From assembly GCF_013408985.1 (NCBI RefSeq), contig NZ_JACBZT010000001.1:3534001-3598000 (forward strand): 64,000 nucleotides of DNA, in the 5' to 3' direction. Position numbers and translations under genes: made by a program. Shown here in pieces: positions 41,933 through 51,064 of the stretch (its first letter is position 1; each line of letters starts with the position of its first letter). The notes below the pieces were generated by a model that made no database searches, had not been told where the DNA came from, and was given only the letters and a program-made list of their open reading frames with translations. The DNA is from Petropleomorpha daqingensis (GTDB lineage Bacteria > Actinomycetota > Actinomycetes > Mycobacteriales > Geodermatophilaceae).

Positions 41933-42139
41933 CTACCGGGCCACGCGCAGCGCCGGCGCCTGGGAGGAGCCGCCGTCGGACCCTCCGGACAGCAGCACCA
42001 GAGCGGGCCGGGCCCCGGCCGGACGCGGCCGGAGGAACGTGTTCGCGTAGCCGGCGGGCAGCCGGTCGCAGCGGTCACCGGCGGGCTCCTGCGCCAGGTG
42101 GACGTAGCAGATGCGGTCCGCGGGGTCGTAGGTCCTCAT
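41933..42139 (-). CDS. small hypothetical protein
   Basis: 68 aa from ATG 42139 with a GGAGGAGG sequence about 12 nt upstream on the minus strand. Starts MRTYDPADRICYVHLAQEPAGDR; no signal, helix or known motif. Same direction as the TOPRIM gene, 53 nt upstream of it. Plausible but unproven. Confidence 0.4.
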   Translation of the reverse strand: MRTYDPADRICYVHLAQEPAGDRCDRLPAGYANTFLRPRPAGARPALVLLSGGSDGGSSQAPALRVAR

Positions 42140-42241
42140 CCCGCCGTCGCCTCCTCCTGGAGCTCCCGGACGAGGACAGCGTGGACCCCGGGTACGACAG
42201 AACGGCCCAGGCGCGCCGAAGTCGGCGCAGCCACGATCAGC

Positions 42242-42637
42242 TCACCTGGTCCCGGCGCGCGGAACCGCGGCGACGGCGGCGAGGGCGGCCAGCGCGAGCT
42301 GGGCGCCGGCGAGCACCAGGCCGGCCCATGCGAGGGTGCCGGGACCGGCGGCACCGTGGTGCATCGCCATCCCACCGCCGGCCATCAGCGTCGCGTGCAC
42401 CAGGATCATCCCGGCGTCGAGCGCGGCGGTCATGCCCCACACCGCCGGCGTGGGCGCGCGCCACAGGTGCCACGCGCACGGCAGGCAGGCCACGGCCATG
42501 ACCGGCATGAGCAGCCCGGCCAGCGACGCCGTGTCGGCCTGCAGCACGTGGACGACCGCGGACGTCGCGACCAGGACGGCGGCCACCCGGCCGAGGGCGA
42601 GCGCCCCCGGCCGGGCGACCGGCACCACCGTCGTCAC
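42242..42637 (-). CDS. four-helix membrane protein downstream of amine oxidase
   Basis: 131 aa from GTG 42637, overlapping the amine oxidase stop by GTGA. Four hydrophobic helices, with His residues near membrane faces (SAVVHVLQ, CAWHLW, ILVHATLMAGGGMAMHHG). The His/Met-rich loop could bind copper, which the upstream enzyme needs, but this is only a suggestion. Family not recognised. Confidence 0.55.
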   Translation of the reverse strand: MTTVVPVARPGALALGRVAAVLVATSAVVHVLQADTASLAGLLMPVMAVACLPCAWHLWRAPTPAVWGMTAALDAGMILVHATLMAGGGMAMHHGAAGPGTLAWAGLVLAGAQLALAALAAVAAVPRAGTR

Positions 42638-44547
42638 TCGTGCGACGCGCAGTGCGACGAGGTGGACCGCGGCAGGCCCAGCGCCGGGTTGCGGTCGAAG
42701 AAGCCGACCGGCTTGAGCGTGAAGCCGGTGTAGTCGGTCGGCATGACCGGCCAGTCCTCCGGCCGCGGGAAGTGGGTCAGCCCGAAGGTGTGCCACAGGA
42801 CGACGTCGGCGTCCTCCAGCGGGGCGTCGTCCTCGACGAACGTGGGCAGACCGCCGGACCCGGGGTGCTGGTTGACGAAGTCGCCGGCCGGATACCGCTC
42901 GGCCGGGTCGTAGGCGGTGACCCAGAGGCTCTTCGTCGAGAAGTTCGCGCGCTGGTGGATCGACGACCCGTCGTCGGCCAGCAGGACGGGCGCGTTCTGC
43001 GGGTGCAGCGCGTAACCGACGGGCTGACCGAGCCGGTTGGTCCTGGCGCTGTTGAGCACGTGCCAGGTGCGCCCGACGGTGGCATCGCTCGCCCGTGCCG
43101 CCTCGGACTCGCGGGTCAGCGGCGTCAGCCGGCGGGTGAAGGCGTTGCCGTAGGGGTTGCCGTCGCCCATGGGCACGCGGACGGCGTCGACCTCGTGCAC
43201 GGTGTTGCGCTGCCCGTCGACGGCCATGTCCAGCCGCGCGGAGAACAGGTGCTGGTGGAACGGCGCTCCCAGCCCCGGCGCGATCTCGGTCGCGTACGGG
43301 TGCTCCTCGCCGCGGAACGCCGAGGTGAAGACGATGCCGGTGGCCTTGCTCTCCAGCTGGATGGTGCCGTCGGTGTAGAGGTACCAGTAGAAGCCGTAGT
43401 CGTAGTTGCCGATGGTCGTGAAGAAGCTGATCACCAGCCGCCGCGACCGGCGGGTCTCGGCCATCTGGTTGAACAGGTCGGTGTGCTTCCAGCCGACGCC
43501 GTAGTCCTCCTCGTGCAGGCAGATGGCGTTGGGGATGGTGCGCGGGTTGCCGTCCTCGTCGGCGAGCAGCGCGTCGAAGTAGTGGATCTCGCCGAGGCAG
43601 TCGCAGCCGAGCTCGAGGGAGTTCGTGTACCGGGCGAAGAGGTATTCGCCGGTGTCGAAGTAGTTCTGCCAGAACCGGACCGGTGAGGGGTCGGCGTAGG
43701 GCACGACCATCTCGGCGATCGAGGCCCGGTAGACCACCGAGCGGCCGTCGATCGAGAGCTGGTTGAGCACGAGGCCCTCGCGGGCGTCGAAGCCGACCCG
43801 GAACTCCCAGCCCGCCCAGCGGACGACGTCGTCCTCGACCGTGAAGCTCGGGCCCTCGGGCTGGGTGATCTCGATGGGCTTCAGGTCGCGGGGTGTCGCC
43901 GGGTGCGCGGGGCCGTCCCACTCGCCGCGCTCGGCCGGCACGGGCAGGTCGAAGTGGTCGTGCACCGCGGTCGCCACGCCGCGCGTGATGTCGACGTAGG
44001 CGACGACGCCGTCCACCGGGTGCGCCCACGGCAGGTCGGCCTCGTCGGCCTGGTGGAAGCCGAGCACGCGGACGGTGCGGTGGCCGAACTCCTCCGGGAA
44101 GTACGACCCGGCCGACAGCGGTACGGCGCGCACGTCCGCCACGTCCAGACCGCGCTTGGCCATGGCGGAGACCCAGCGCTCGTCCTCGGCGAGGATCGGC
44201 TCGATCGCCTCGAACTCCGCGTCGAGGATCGGCAGCTGCCCCTCGGCGACGGCGTCGATCTCCTCGTCGCGGACGACGGCGCCTGCGGTCACCGAGACGG
44301 TGAGGTCGCGGCCGTGGCCGGTGGCGCGGTCGAGCAGCAGCACGCGCAGCCGCCGCTCGATCGGCGTCCCCGGCGTCCAGCCGAGGACGTCGCGCTTGTG
44401 CGGCTCCTCGAGGCCGACGTAGACGAACTTGCTGGTCGCCCGCAGCAGCCCGGCGTCCGCGACGACCGCCTTCGCGGCGGCGATCTCCTCGGCGGTCATC
44501 CGCGACAAGGGGTGGGTGGCGGTGGTCTTCGGGGCGGTGAGGGTCAT
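42634..44547 (-). CDS. copper-containing primary-amine oxidase
   Basis: 637-aa TPQ/copper amine oxidase that converts primary amines to aldehyde, H2O2 and ammonia. The cofactor-forming Tyr is in TTIGNYDYGF (about residue 385, consensus N-Y-D/E). Copper-ligand His residues are in HQHLFSARLD, with the third in LTHFPRPEDWPVMP. The upstream catalytic Asp region YFARYTNSL-like is present (LFARYTNSLELGCDC). There is no signal peptide, so it is intracellular, as in Arthrobacter-type enzymes. An APC permease gene is 11 nt upstream. Phenylethylamine or tyramine is a likely substrate, given the paa genes nearby. Confidence 0.93.
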   Translation of the reverse strand: MTLTAPKTTATHPLSRMTAEEIAAAKAVVADAGLLRATSKFVYVGLEEPHKRDVLGWTPGTPIERRLRVLLLDRATGHGRDLTVSVTAGAVVRDEEIDAVAEGQLPILDAEFEAIEPILAEDERWVSAMAKRGLDVADVRAVPLSAGSYFPEEFGHRTVRVLGFHQADEADLPWAHPVDGVVAYVDITRGVATAVHDHFDLPVPAERGEWDGPAHPATPRDLKPIEITQPEGPSFTVEDDVVRWAGWEFRVGFDAREGLVLNQLSIDGRSVVYRASIAEMVVPYADPSPVRFWQNYFDTGEYLFARYTNSLELGCDCLGEIHYFDALLADEDGNPRTIPNAICLHEEDYGVGWKHTDLFNQMAETRRSRRLVISFFTTIGNYDYGFYWYLYTDGTIQLESKATGIVFTSAFRGEEHPYATEIAPGLGAPFHQHLFSARLDMAVDGQRNTVHEVDAVRVPMGDGNPYGNAFTRRLTPLTRESEAARASDATVGRTWHVLNSARTNRLGQPVGYALHPQNAPVLLADDGSSIHQRANFSTKSLWVTAYDPAERYPAGDFVNQHPGSGGLPTFVEDDAPLEDADVVLWHTFGLTHFPRPEDWPVMPTDYTGFTLKPVGFFDRNPALGLPRSTSSHCASHE

Positions 44548-44558
44548 CGGAGGTCCTC

Positions 44559-46019
44559 TCAGATCTGCGGGGCGGAGTCGGCGATCGAGGCGAGGCTGAG
44601 CTCGCGGGCGGCGTGGGGGCGCAGGCGGGCGAGCGGCCAGCCGGCGACCAGGGCGACGGCGAGCAGCACACCCGCGCCGACGCCGAGGGCCGTGGAACCG
44701 CCCATGAGCAGCGGCAGGTTCTGGACGAGGAGCACGAGGATCAGCGCCAGCCCGACCAGGCCGAGCGACGGGGCGATCAGCGTGTTCCACGGCCGCCGGT
44801 CGGTGTTCGTGCGGCGGAAGAACACGAGCACGGCCAGGCAGGCCAGCAGCATCAGGACGACGATGCCGACGCTGGCGACCCCGGCCAGCCAGGTGAAGAT
44901 CTGGGTCACCGGGTCGAGGCCGGCGATCGCGCCGATGGCCATGAGCGCCGCGCCGACGGCCGTGGTCACCAGCGACGCGACGTGCGGCGAGGCGTGCCGC
45001 GCGTGCGACCGGCCGCAGATGCCCGGCAGCACGCCGGTGTTGCCGAGGGAGAAGAAGTAGCGGCTGAGCACGTTGTGGAACGACAGGACGGCGGCGAACA
45101 GGCTGGTCACGAAGAGCACCTGCATCACGTCCGACGCCGCCGTGCCGAGATAGCGCTGCGCGGTCTCCACGACCATCGTCCCCGGGTCGGCGGTGGCGCG
45201 GGCGACGGCGGGTCCGTCGCCCCACGCGCTCACGATGGCCCACGCGGAGACGGTGTAGAAGACCCCGATGAGCGCGAGCGCGGCGTAGGTCGCGCGCGGG
45301 ATGGTCCGGTTCGGGTCACGGGCCTCGTCGCGGAAGATCGCGGTCGCCTCGAAGCCGATGAACCCGGCGATGGCGAACATCAGGCCGATGCCCGGGGCGC
45401 CGGAGAAGATCTCCGAGGGCTGGAACATCGCCGTCGACAGGCCCTCCGGACCACCGCCCTGGCCGGTGACCACGGCGTCCAGCAGCAGCACGATGCCGAC
45501 CTCGCAGACCAGCAGGACGCCGAGCACCTTGCTGGACAGCTCGATGTGCCGGTAGCCGAGCAGTCCGGCGACCGCGATCACCACGCCGGTCCAGAACCAC
45601 CACGGCAGGCTCGGGCCGCCCCAGCGGGAGACGAGGTCGCCGAGGGCGAAGCCGATGTAGCCGTACACGGCGCCCTGCACCGTGACGTAGCTGATCAGCG
45701 CGACCATCGCGCTGCCCAGGCCGGCGCCGCGGCCGAGACCGGTGCCGATGTAGGAGTAGAAGGCGCCGGCGTTCGGCACGTGCCGGGTCATGGCGGTGAA
45801 ACCGACCGCGAAGAACATCAGCACGACCGCGCTGATCACGTACATGGACGGGTAGGCGGGGCCGTTGCCCGCGGCGATGCCGATCGGCACGGTGCCGGCG
45901 ACGACGGTCAGCGGCGCGGCGGCGGCCACGACCATGAAGACGATCGAGCCGACACCCAGCCGGCCGGAGAGCCGTTTCTGGGTCGCGCCGGCCGTGGACG
46001 GGTCGGAGACGGTGGCCAT
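44559..46019 (-). CDS. APC-superfamily amino acid/amine permease
   Basis: 486-aa transporter with about 12 hydrophobic helices from ATG 46019 (GGAGG upstream on the minus strand). Features of the APC fold: GSIVFMVVAAAAPLTVVAG in the first helix, AGAFYSYIGTGLGRGAG, GFIGFEATAIFRDEARDPNRTIPRAT in helix 6, and SLFAAVLSFHNVLSRYFFSLG. Located immediately upstream of the amine oxidase gene and in the same unit, it should import the amine substrate. Confidence 0.9.
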   Translation of the reverse strand: MATVSDPSTAGATQKRLSGRLGVGSIVFMVVAAAAPLTVVAGTVPIGIAAGNGPAYPSMYVISAVVLMFFAVGFTAMTRHVPNAGAFYSYIGTGLGRGAGLGSAMVALISYVTVQGAVYGYIGFALGDLVSRWGGPSLPWWFWTGVVIAVAGLLGYRHIELSSKVLGVLLVCEVGIVLLLDAVVTGQGGGPEGLSTAMFQPSEIFSGAPGIGLMFAIAGFIGFEATAIFRDEARDPNRTIPRATYAALALIGVFYTVSAWAIVSAWGDGPAVARATADPGTMVVETAQRYLGTAASDVMQVLFVTSLFAAVLSFHNVLSRYFFSLGNTGVLPGICGRSHARHASPHVASLVTTAVGAALMAIGAIAGLDPVTQIFTWLAGVASVGIVVLMLLACLAVLVFFRRTNTDRRPWNTLIAPSLGLVGLALILVLLVQNLPLLMGGSTALGVGAGVLLAVALVAGWPLARLRPHAARELSLASIADSAPQI

Positions 46020-46172
46020 CGCAGGACCTCCGGGAGAGGGCAGCACCAGGACTGCCGGGGGCGGTTGCCGATGGCCGAAGAGCCTGACGCCTTCCGGGGC
46101 GGGGTCGGTTACACGATCGTCATATTCCGGAAACATCGCCGTGACATCGAACGGGAGACCGGCGTCACACTT

Positions 46173-46186
46173 TTCTCATTCGAGAA
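46173..46186. promoter_or_regulatory. palindrome in the divergent transporter promoter
   Basis: TTCTC and GAGAA arms separated by ATTC, in the 224-nt region between the two divergent APC genes. A TTCCGGAA palindrome lies nearby at 46125-46132. Either could be a site for the IclR-family regulator encoded two genes to the right. Confidence 0.35.
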
Positions 46187-46243
46187 CCGGCCCGCCGTCA
46201 CGGGCCGTCGTTAGGCTCGCCTCCCCGTCGTCCGGGAGGACCC

Positions 46244-47686
46244 ATGGCACAGCTGCCTGCCGAGTCGCCGGTCGCCGGTCTGCGGCGTCGCCGGCTGAGT
46301 TTCGTCGAGGTGCTGGCCCAGTCGGTGTCCTCGCTGGCGCCGTCGGCCGCGATGGTCGTCGTCCCCTCGATCGTGCTGGTCGCGTCGGGTGCGGCGACCC
46401 TGCCCGCCTTCGCGATCGCGACGGCCCTGGTGCTGCTGGTGGGCTGGTGCCTGACCCAGTTCGGCCGCCGGATGGCCGCGGTCGGCGGCACGTACAGCTA
46501 CACCGCGAAGGGGCTCGGCCCGGTCGGTGCGCTGATCGGCGGCTGGGCCCTCCTCATCGGCTACGCCGCCGTGGCCATGGCCGCACTGGTCGGGGCCGCG
46601 ATCTACCTGGCCGGCCTGTTCGGGATGACCGCCTCGCCGTTCGGGGTGGCCGGGCTCGGCGCGGTCCTCGGGCTGGCCGCGACGCTGTTCGCCGTCCGGG
46701 GGATCCAGCTTTCCGCGCGGGTCGCGCTCGGACTGGAGGTGGTCTCGATCGCCCTGGTGGTCGCCGTGCTGACGGCGCTGCTGGTGGCACCGCGGGGCGC
46801 CCCGGGCAGCGCGGCACCGGTGGTGGACGCCGGCGTGCACTGGGGCGGGCTGGCCGTCGGCGTGGTGCTGGGCGTGACCGCGTTCATGGGCTTCGAGAGC
46901 GCCGCGACGCTGGGCGTGGAGGCCCGCCGGCCGTTGATCGCGGTGCCGCGGGCGGTGCTGTGGACGCCGGTCGTGGCCGGGGTGCTGTTCATCGGCGCGG
47001 CCGCGGCGCAGGTGGTGCTGCTGCGGGCCGCGCCGCTCGACGTGCTGACCAGCCCGGTACCGGTCGCCGAGCTGGCGCAGCGCGACGGGCTGGACCTGCT
47101 GCGCCGGCTGCTCGATCTCGGCATCGCGGCGTCCTTCTTCGCCTGCGTCACCGGGTCGACGAACGCGCTGGGGCGGGTGCTGTTCTCCATGGGTCGGGAG
47201 GGTGTGCTGCCACGCCCGCTCGGGTCGACGCACCCGCGCTTCGAGACGCCGCACGTGGCGCTGGCGACGGTGCTGCCGGCGGTCGTCGGCGTGCCGGTGG
47301 TCGCGCTCGCCCTCGGCGCGCAGGCGCGCACCGTGCTCACCGACGCGCTGATCGTCTCGGTGTTCGGCTACGTCGTGGCCTACGCCCTGGCCTGCCTGGC
47401 GATGCCGCTGTTCCTGCGCCGGATCGGTGAGCTGACGGCGCTGCCGGCGGTGGCCGGCGTGGTGGCCTTCGTGGTCGGGGTCGGCGGGCTGGCCGCGGCG
47501 ATGGCCGGGACGGCGTGGTCGGGCGCTCGCGGGCTGGGGGTGGTCTTCCTGCTGGCGCTGCTGCCCGGGGTGGTCTGGGCCCTGTGGCTGCGGTGGCGGT
47601 CGCCGGGCCGGCTGCGGGCGGTCGGCGTCTACGACCAGGCGACCGTGAGCAGCGTCCTGCCCGGCAGCGTGCCGGCCGTGCGATGA
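46244..47686 (+). CDS. APC-superfamily permease, second
   Basis: 480-aa transporter with about 12 helices, divergent from the first permease. Helix 1 SVSSLAPSAAMVVVPSIVLVASG, then FGRRMAAVGGTYSYTAKGLG, GVTAFMGFESAATLGVEARRPLIAVPRAV and FFACVTGSTNALGRVLFSMGREG are characteristic of APC amino acid transporters. AGGAGG-type SD before ATG 46244. The stop overlaps the regulator start (ATGA). It may move an amine, amino acid or aromatic acid. Confidence 0.88.
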   Translation: MAQLPAESPVAGLRRRRLSFVEVLAQSVSSLAPSAAMVVVPSIVLVASGAATLPAFAIATALVLLVGWCLTQFGRRMAAVGGTYSYTAKGLGPVGALIGGWALLIGYAAVAMAALVGAAIYLAGLFGMTASPFGVAGLGAVLGLAATLFAVRGIQLSARVALGLEVVSIALVVAVLTALLVAPRGAPGSAAPVVDAGVHWGGLAVGVVLGVTAFMGFESAATLGVEARRPLIAVPRAVLWTPVVAGVLFIGAAAAQVVLLRAAPLDVLTSPVPVAELAQRDGLDLLRRLLDLGIAASFFACVTGSTNALGRVLFSMGREGVLPRPLGSTHPRFETPHVALATVLPAVVGVPVVALALGAQARTVLTDALIVSVFGYVVAYALACLAMPLFLRRIGELTALPAVAGVVAFVVGVGGLAAAMAGTAWSGARGLGVVFLLALLPGVVWALWLRWRSPGRLRAVGVYDQATVSSVLPGSVPAVR

Positions 47687-48438
47687 CGCCCGCCGTCGAC
47701 CGCGGCCTGACCGGCCGGCAGCCGAAGGCGGTGCAGAGCGCGCTGGCCATCCTCGAGGCGGTGGCCCGCGCTGGCGCGGGGGTGACCGCGAAGGAGGTCG
47801 CCGAGGACGTCGGCCTGCCCCCGGCGACCACCTACCGGCTGCTGAACCTGCTGGTGGGGGAGGAGTACCTGGTCCGGCTGCCGGACCTGCACGGGTTCGC
47901 GCTGGGTCGGAAGGTGGCCGGGCTGGCCGGTCCGTCGGTGGCGCCGGCGCTGTCGACCGCGGCGCGGGAGGTGGTGGCCGAGCTGCGTTCCCGGGTGCGC
48001 AGCGGCATCCACCTGGTGCTGTACACCCCCACCGCGCTCCGCTGCGTCGACGTCGACCCCGACCACCCGCTGCAGGCTCCGGAGCTGGTCGAGCGGCACC
48101 TGCACGCGTCGGCCGCGGGCAAGCTGCTGCTGGCCGAGCAGCCGGACTGGCAGGAGCTCGTCCACGCCCAGCGGCTGCACCGGCTGACCGACCGGACCGT
48201 GACCCGCGCGGCCGACCTCGACGCGGAGCTGAGGGCGATCCGCGGCGGCGGCTGCGCGGTCCAGGCCGGGCAGGTGCACGAGGACCTCGCGTGCTGTGCG
48301 GTCCCGGTGCGCGCGCCGGCCGGAGCGCTCGTGGCCGCCCTCGTGGTCACCGTGCGCAGCACCGATCCGGCGGCGGCCGTGGCGCACGCCGGGCTGGTCC
48401 GGGAGTTCACCGCCCGGCTGGGGCCGCTGCTCGGGTGA
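47683..48438 (+). CDS. IclR-family transcriptional regulator
   Basis: 251 aa. N-terminal winged helix: AVQSALAILEAVARAGAGVTAKEVAEDVGLPPATTYRLLNLLVGEEYL. The C-terminal effector-binding GAF-like domain contains RHLHASAAGKLLLAEQP and the Cys-containing CCAVPVRAPAG. Such proteins sense aromatic or short acids. It is coupled by ATGA to the second permease and convergent with an FAD hydroxylase gene, overlapping it by 32 nt. Confidence 0.9.
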   Translation: MTPAVDRGLTGRQPKAVQSALAILEAVARAGAGVTAKEVAEDVGLPPATTYRLLNLLVGEEYLVRLPDLHGFALGRKVAGLAGPSVAPALSTAAREVVAELRSRVRSGIHLVLYTPTALRCVDVDPDHPLQAPELVERHLHASAAGKLLLAEQPDWQELVHAQRLHRLTDRTVTRAADLDAELRAIRGGGCAVQAGQVHEDLACCAVPVRAPAGALVAALVVTVRSTDPAAAVAHAGLVREFTARLGPLLG

Positions 48439-49981
48439 GGCCGCGAAGGCGGTCGATCGCGGGGCCGACGTCCTCGGTGCGGGTGAGGACGGCGGCGACG
48501 TGGGCGTCCGGGCGCAGCACCCAGAGCTCGTCGGGTCGGGCGCCGAGCGCATCCCGCAGCACCGGCGTGGGGTCGAGGTCGGCGATCCGGTGGACGGCGA
48601 CCGGCGGACCAGCCGCGGGGAGGACGGCGTCGTCCCCCGCCAGCACGGTGATCCCCTCGCGGGCGAGCTGCCGGAGCCGGACGACGTCCGGCCGGCCGGG
48701 CACCGTGACCGGGCAGTCGGGCACGAGCACCCCCGGCGCGGGGGTCGGCACCTCACCGCGCGCCGGTCGGCCGGCGAACGGCCGCCGCGGGTCGGGCGTG
48801 GTCAGCGGGGAGTCGACGTACCAGAACGGCTCGGCCAGCCGGCCGGAGTCGACCAGCGCCCGGGCCGCCGGGTCGGTCGCGGCGCGGGCGAGGACGTCGC
48901 GGCGGTGCCGGGCCTCCTCCTCGGTGCCGGGCACCAGGAACCGCATGGTGGCGCTGGTGACCTCGAGGTTCTCCCGCGCGGCCGCGTGCCGCTCGGCGTG
49001 GTAGCTCTCCAGCAGCCGGTCCGGCGCCCAGCCGCGCAGCACGAAGGCGGTCTTCCAGGCGGCGTTCTCCGCGTCGAGCACGCCGGAGTTCAGGCCGCGG
49101 GCGCCGAACGGCGAGTACAGGTGCGCGGCGTCGCCGGCCAGCAGCACGCGGCCGACCCGCATCCGGTCGACGAGCCGGCCGGAGAAGCGGTAGACCGACC
49201 GCCACACGACCTCGTACGGCCGGTCGCCGATCACCTGCCGGATCCGCCGGTCCAGCCCGCCGGAGGCCTCCTCGGCCAAGAGGTCGAAGTCCGGCGGCAC
49301 CTGCCAGTCGATGCGGAAGGTCGAGCCCGGGCACGGGTGGACGAGCACCTGCCGGCCGGGGTTCCACTCCGGGTCGAACCAGAACCGCCGCTCGGTCTGC
49401 CAGCCGGGCAGCTCGGCGCGGATGTCGCAGATGAGGAACCGGTCCTCGAACGCCCGGCCCTGGAAGGACAGGCCCAGCGCCGAGCGCAGGTCGTCGCCGC
49501 GGGCACCGGTGCAGACCAGGGCGTAGGAGCCGCGCACCTCGCTCCCGTCCGCGCAGGTGAGGGTCACGCCGTCCTCGTCCTGCCCGATCCCGGTCACCGG
49601 CGTCCCCCAGCGGACGTCGATCCGCGGCTCGGCGGCGATCCGCTCGTCGAGCAGCGTCTCGGTCTCGCACTGCGAGATGTTCACGAACGGCGGGAACGGC
49701 GAGCGGCCGCGGTCGCGAAAGGTGAAGGAGAACAGCTCGCGGTCGCGGTGGAACGTGCGCGCGGTGGTCCAGGTGACGCCGCGGCGGGCGATCTCCGCGC
49801 CGGCGCCGACGGCGTCCCAGACGTCGAGGACGTCGCGCTGCTGGCAGATCGCCCTGCTGCCGACCAGGTCGCGTCGGGCGCGGCCCTCGAGGACGACGAC
49901 GTCCAGACCCCAGCGGGCCAGCAGCAGCGCCGCCGTCTGCCCGACCGGCCCGCAACCGACGACGAGGACCGGGTCCGCCAT
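48407..49981 (-). CDS. FAD-dependent aromatic hydroxylase (MhpA/PheA-type)
   Basis: 524-aa flavoprotein monooxygenase. N-terminal VLVVGCGPVGQTAALLLARWGL binds FAD; GRVLLAGDAAHLYSPFGARGLNSGVLDAENAAWKTAFVL is the second FAD signature of phenol-hydroxylase-type enzymes. The C-terminal 120 residues form a thioredoxin-like domain typical of this group. Substrate probably a phenolic compound such as a hydroxyphenylacetate or hydroxyphenylpropionate, by family and context. Six-nt gap from the upstream metallo-hydrolase gene. Confidence 0.87.
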   Translation of the reverse strand: MADPVLVVGCGPVGQTAALLLARWGLDVVVLEGRARRDLVGSRAICQQRDVLDVWDAVGAGAEIARRGVTWTTARTFHRDRELFSFTFRDRGRSPFPPFVNISQCETETLLDERIAAEPRIDVRWGTPVTGIGQDEDGVTLTCADGSEVRGSYALVCTGARGDDLRSALGLSFQGRAFEDRFLICDIRAELPGWQTERRFWFDPEWNPGRQVLVHPCPGSTFRIDWQVPPDFDLLAEEASGGLDRRIRQVIGDRPYEVVWRSVYRFSGRLVDRMRVGRVLLAGDAAHLYSPFGARGLNSGVLDAENAAWKTAFVLRGWAPDRLLESYHAERHAAARENLEVTSATMRFLVPGTEEEARHRRDVLARAATDPAARALVDSGRLAEPFWYVDSPLTTPDPRRPFAGRPARGEVPTPAPGVLVPDCPVTVPGRPDVVRLRQLAREGITVLAGDDAVLPAAGPPVAVHRIADLDPTPVLRDALGARPDELWVLRPDAHVAAVLTRTEDVGPAIDRLRGLTRAAAPAGR

Positions 49982-49987
49982 CGCCGC

Positions 49988-50950
49988 TCAGCCCTGCAGC
50001 TGGTCCCAGACGGCGCGGTCGCGCTCGGCCGTCCAGATGACGGGCCGCTCGATGCCGGAGAACTCGTCCCACAGCCGGGAGACGTCGAACGGCAGGCAGT
50101 GCTCGAAGATCGGCCAGGCGCCGTACTGCGGGGCCAGCGCGGCGTGGGTGGCGGCGAAGGCGTCCTGGAGGGTGCCTCCTGCGCGGTGCGCCTCGCCGAC
50201 GGTGCGCTGCATGGTGCGCAGGAAGTCGCGGGTCTGCTCGATGGCCGCGTCGACCTGGTCGCGACCCTTCGCGATCCTGCCGCGGCCCCCGACCAGCTGC
50301 TGGGCGCCGAGGGCCTTGACGCGGTCGAGGGTGCCGGCGGCCCAGTCGAAGTGGAACGCGTCGCCGGTGTAGAGCGCGGCCTGCGACTCGACGAGGTCGC
50401 CGGCGAAGACGATCCCCTGCTCCGGCAGCCAGGCGACGATGTCGCCCTCGGTGTGCCCGCGGCCGAGGAACTGCAGGACGAGCCGGCCGCGGTCGCCGCC
50501 GAGCTCGATGATCAGCGTGTCGCGGAAGGTCAGCGTCGGCCAGGTCAGGCCGGGGATCGACTCGGGCTCCTCGAACAGCCGCGGCATGCGGCCGTACTCG
50601 CTCTCCCAGTCCTGCCGGCCGCGCTCGGCGATGAGGTGCCTGGTCTGCTCGGAGCTGACGATCACCTCGGCGTCGAACGCGCTGGCGCCGAGCACGCGCA
50701 CCGCGTGGTAGTGCGACAGGACCAGGTAGCGCACGGGCTTGTCGGTGTGCTCGCGCAGCCTGGCCAGCCACCGGCGGGCGGCGACCGGGGTGGCCAGCGC
50801 CTCGAAGCAGACGAGGAAGTCCTCGCCCTCGATCGCGCCGATGTTCGGGTCGCCCTCGGCCGTGAGCGCGTAGACGCCGTCGGCGAGCACCTCGAGGGTC
50901 TGCTCCTTGACGCCCAGGTCGGCGGAGGAGGCGAACGGCTTCGCTGCCAT
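49988..50950 (-). CDS. MBL-fold metallo-hydrolase with atypical metal motif
   Basis: 320 aa from ATG 50950. The metallo-beta-lactamase fold is recognisable: GVYALTAEGDPNIGAIEGEDFLVCFEAL, then the motif at residues 80-85, HYHAVR, then GRGHTEGDIVAWLP and FAGDLVES. The canonical H-x-H-x-D-H has Val and Arg in place of Asp84 and His85, so the second metal site would be lost. A second His (GHTEGD) and Asp (AGDLV) remain. It is in a two-gene unit with the hydroxylase. Function unknown. Confidence 0.8.
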   Translation of the reverse strand: MAAKPFASSADLGVKEQTLEVLADGVYALTAEGDPNIGAIEGEDFLVCFEALATPVAARRWLARLREHTDKPVRYLVLSHYHAVRVLGASAFDAEVIVSSEQTRHLIAERGRQDWESEYGRMPRLFEEPESIPGLTWPTLTFRDTLIIELGGDRGRLVLQFLGRGHTEGDIVAWLPEQGIVFAGDLVESQAALYTGDAFHFDWAAGTLDRVKALGAQQLVGGRGRIAKGRDQVDAAIEQTRDFLRTMQRTVGEAHRAGGTLQDAFAATHAALAPQYGAWPIFEHCLPFDVSRLWDEFSGIERPVIWTAERDRAVWDQLQG

Positions 50951-50988
50951 GGGCGGACGCTACGCGGACGGTCCCCCTGCACCAACAG

Positions 50989-51046
50989 CTGTCCTCCCTC
51001 AGCAACGTTGCCGCAGGAGGACAGCCTTCGATCAGGTCACCTGATC
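50989..51046. promoter_or_regulatory. two palindromes upstream of the MBL-hydroxylase operon
   Basis: First element: CTGTCCTCC (50989-50997) and GGAGGACAG (51016-51024), flanking GCAACGTTGC. Second element: GATCAGGTCACCTGATC (51030-51046), a perfect palindrome around one central base. Both lie in the 114-nt gap between the paaE stop and this operon, upstream of the MBL gene. Likely operator(s) of an as yet unidentified regulator. Confidence 0.55.
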
Positions 51047-51064
51047 AGTGCTGAGCCCGCGAAG

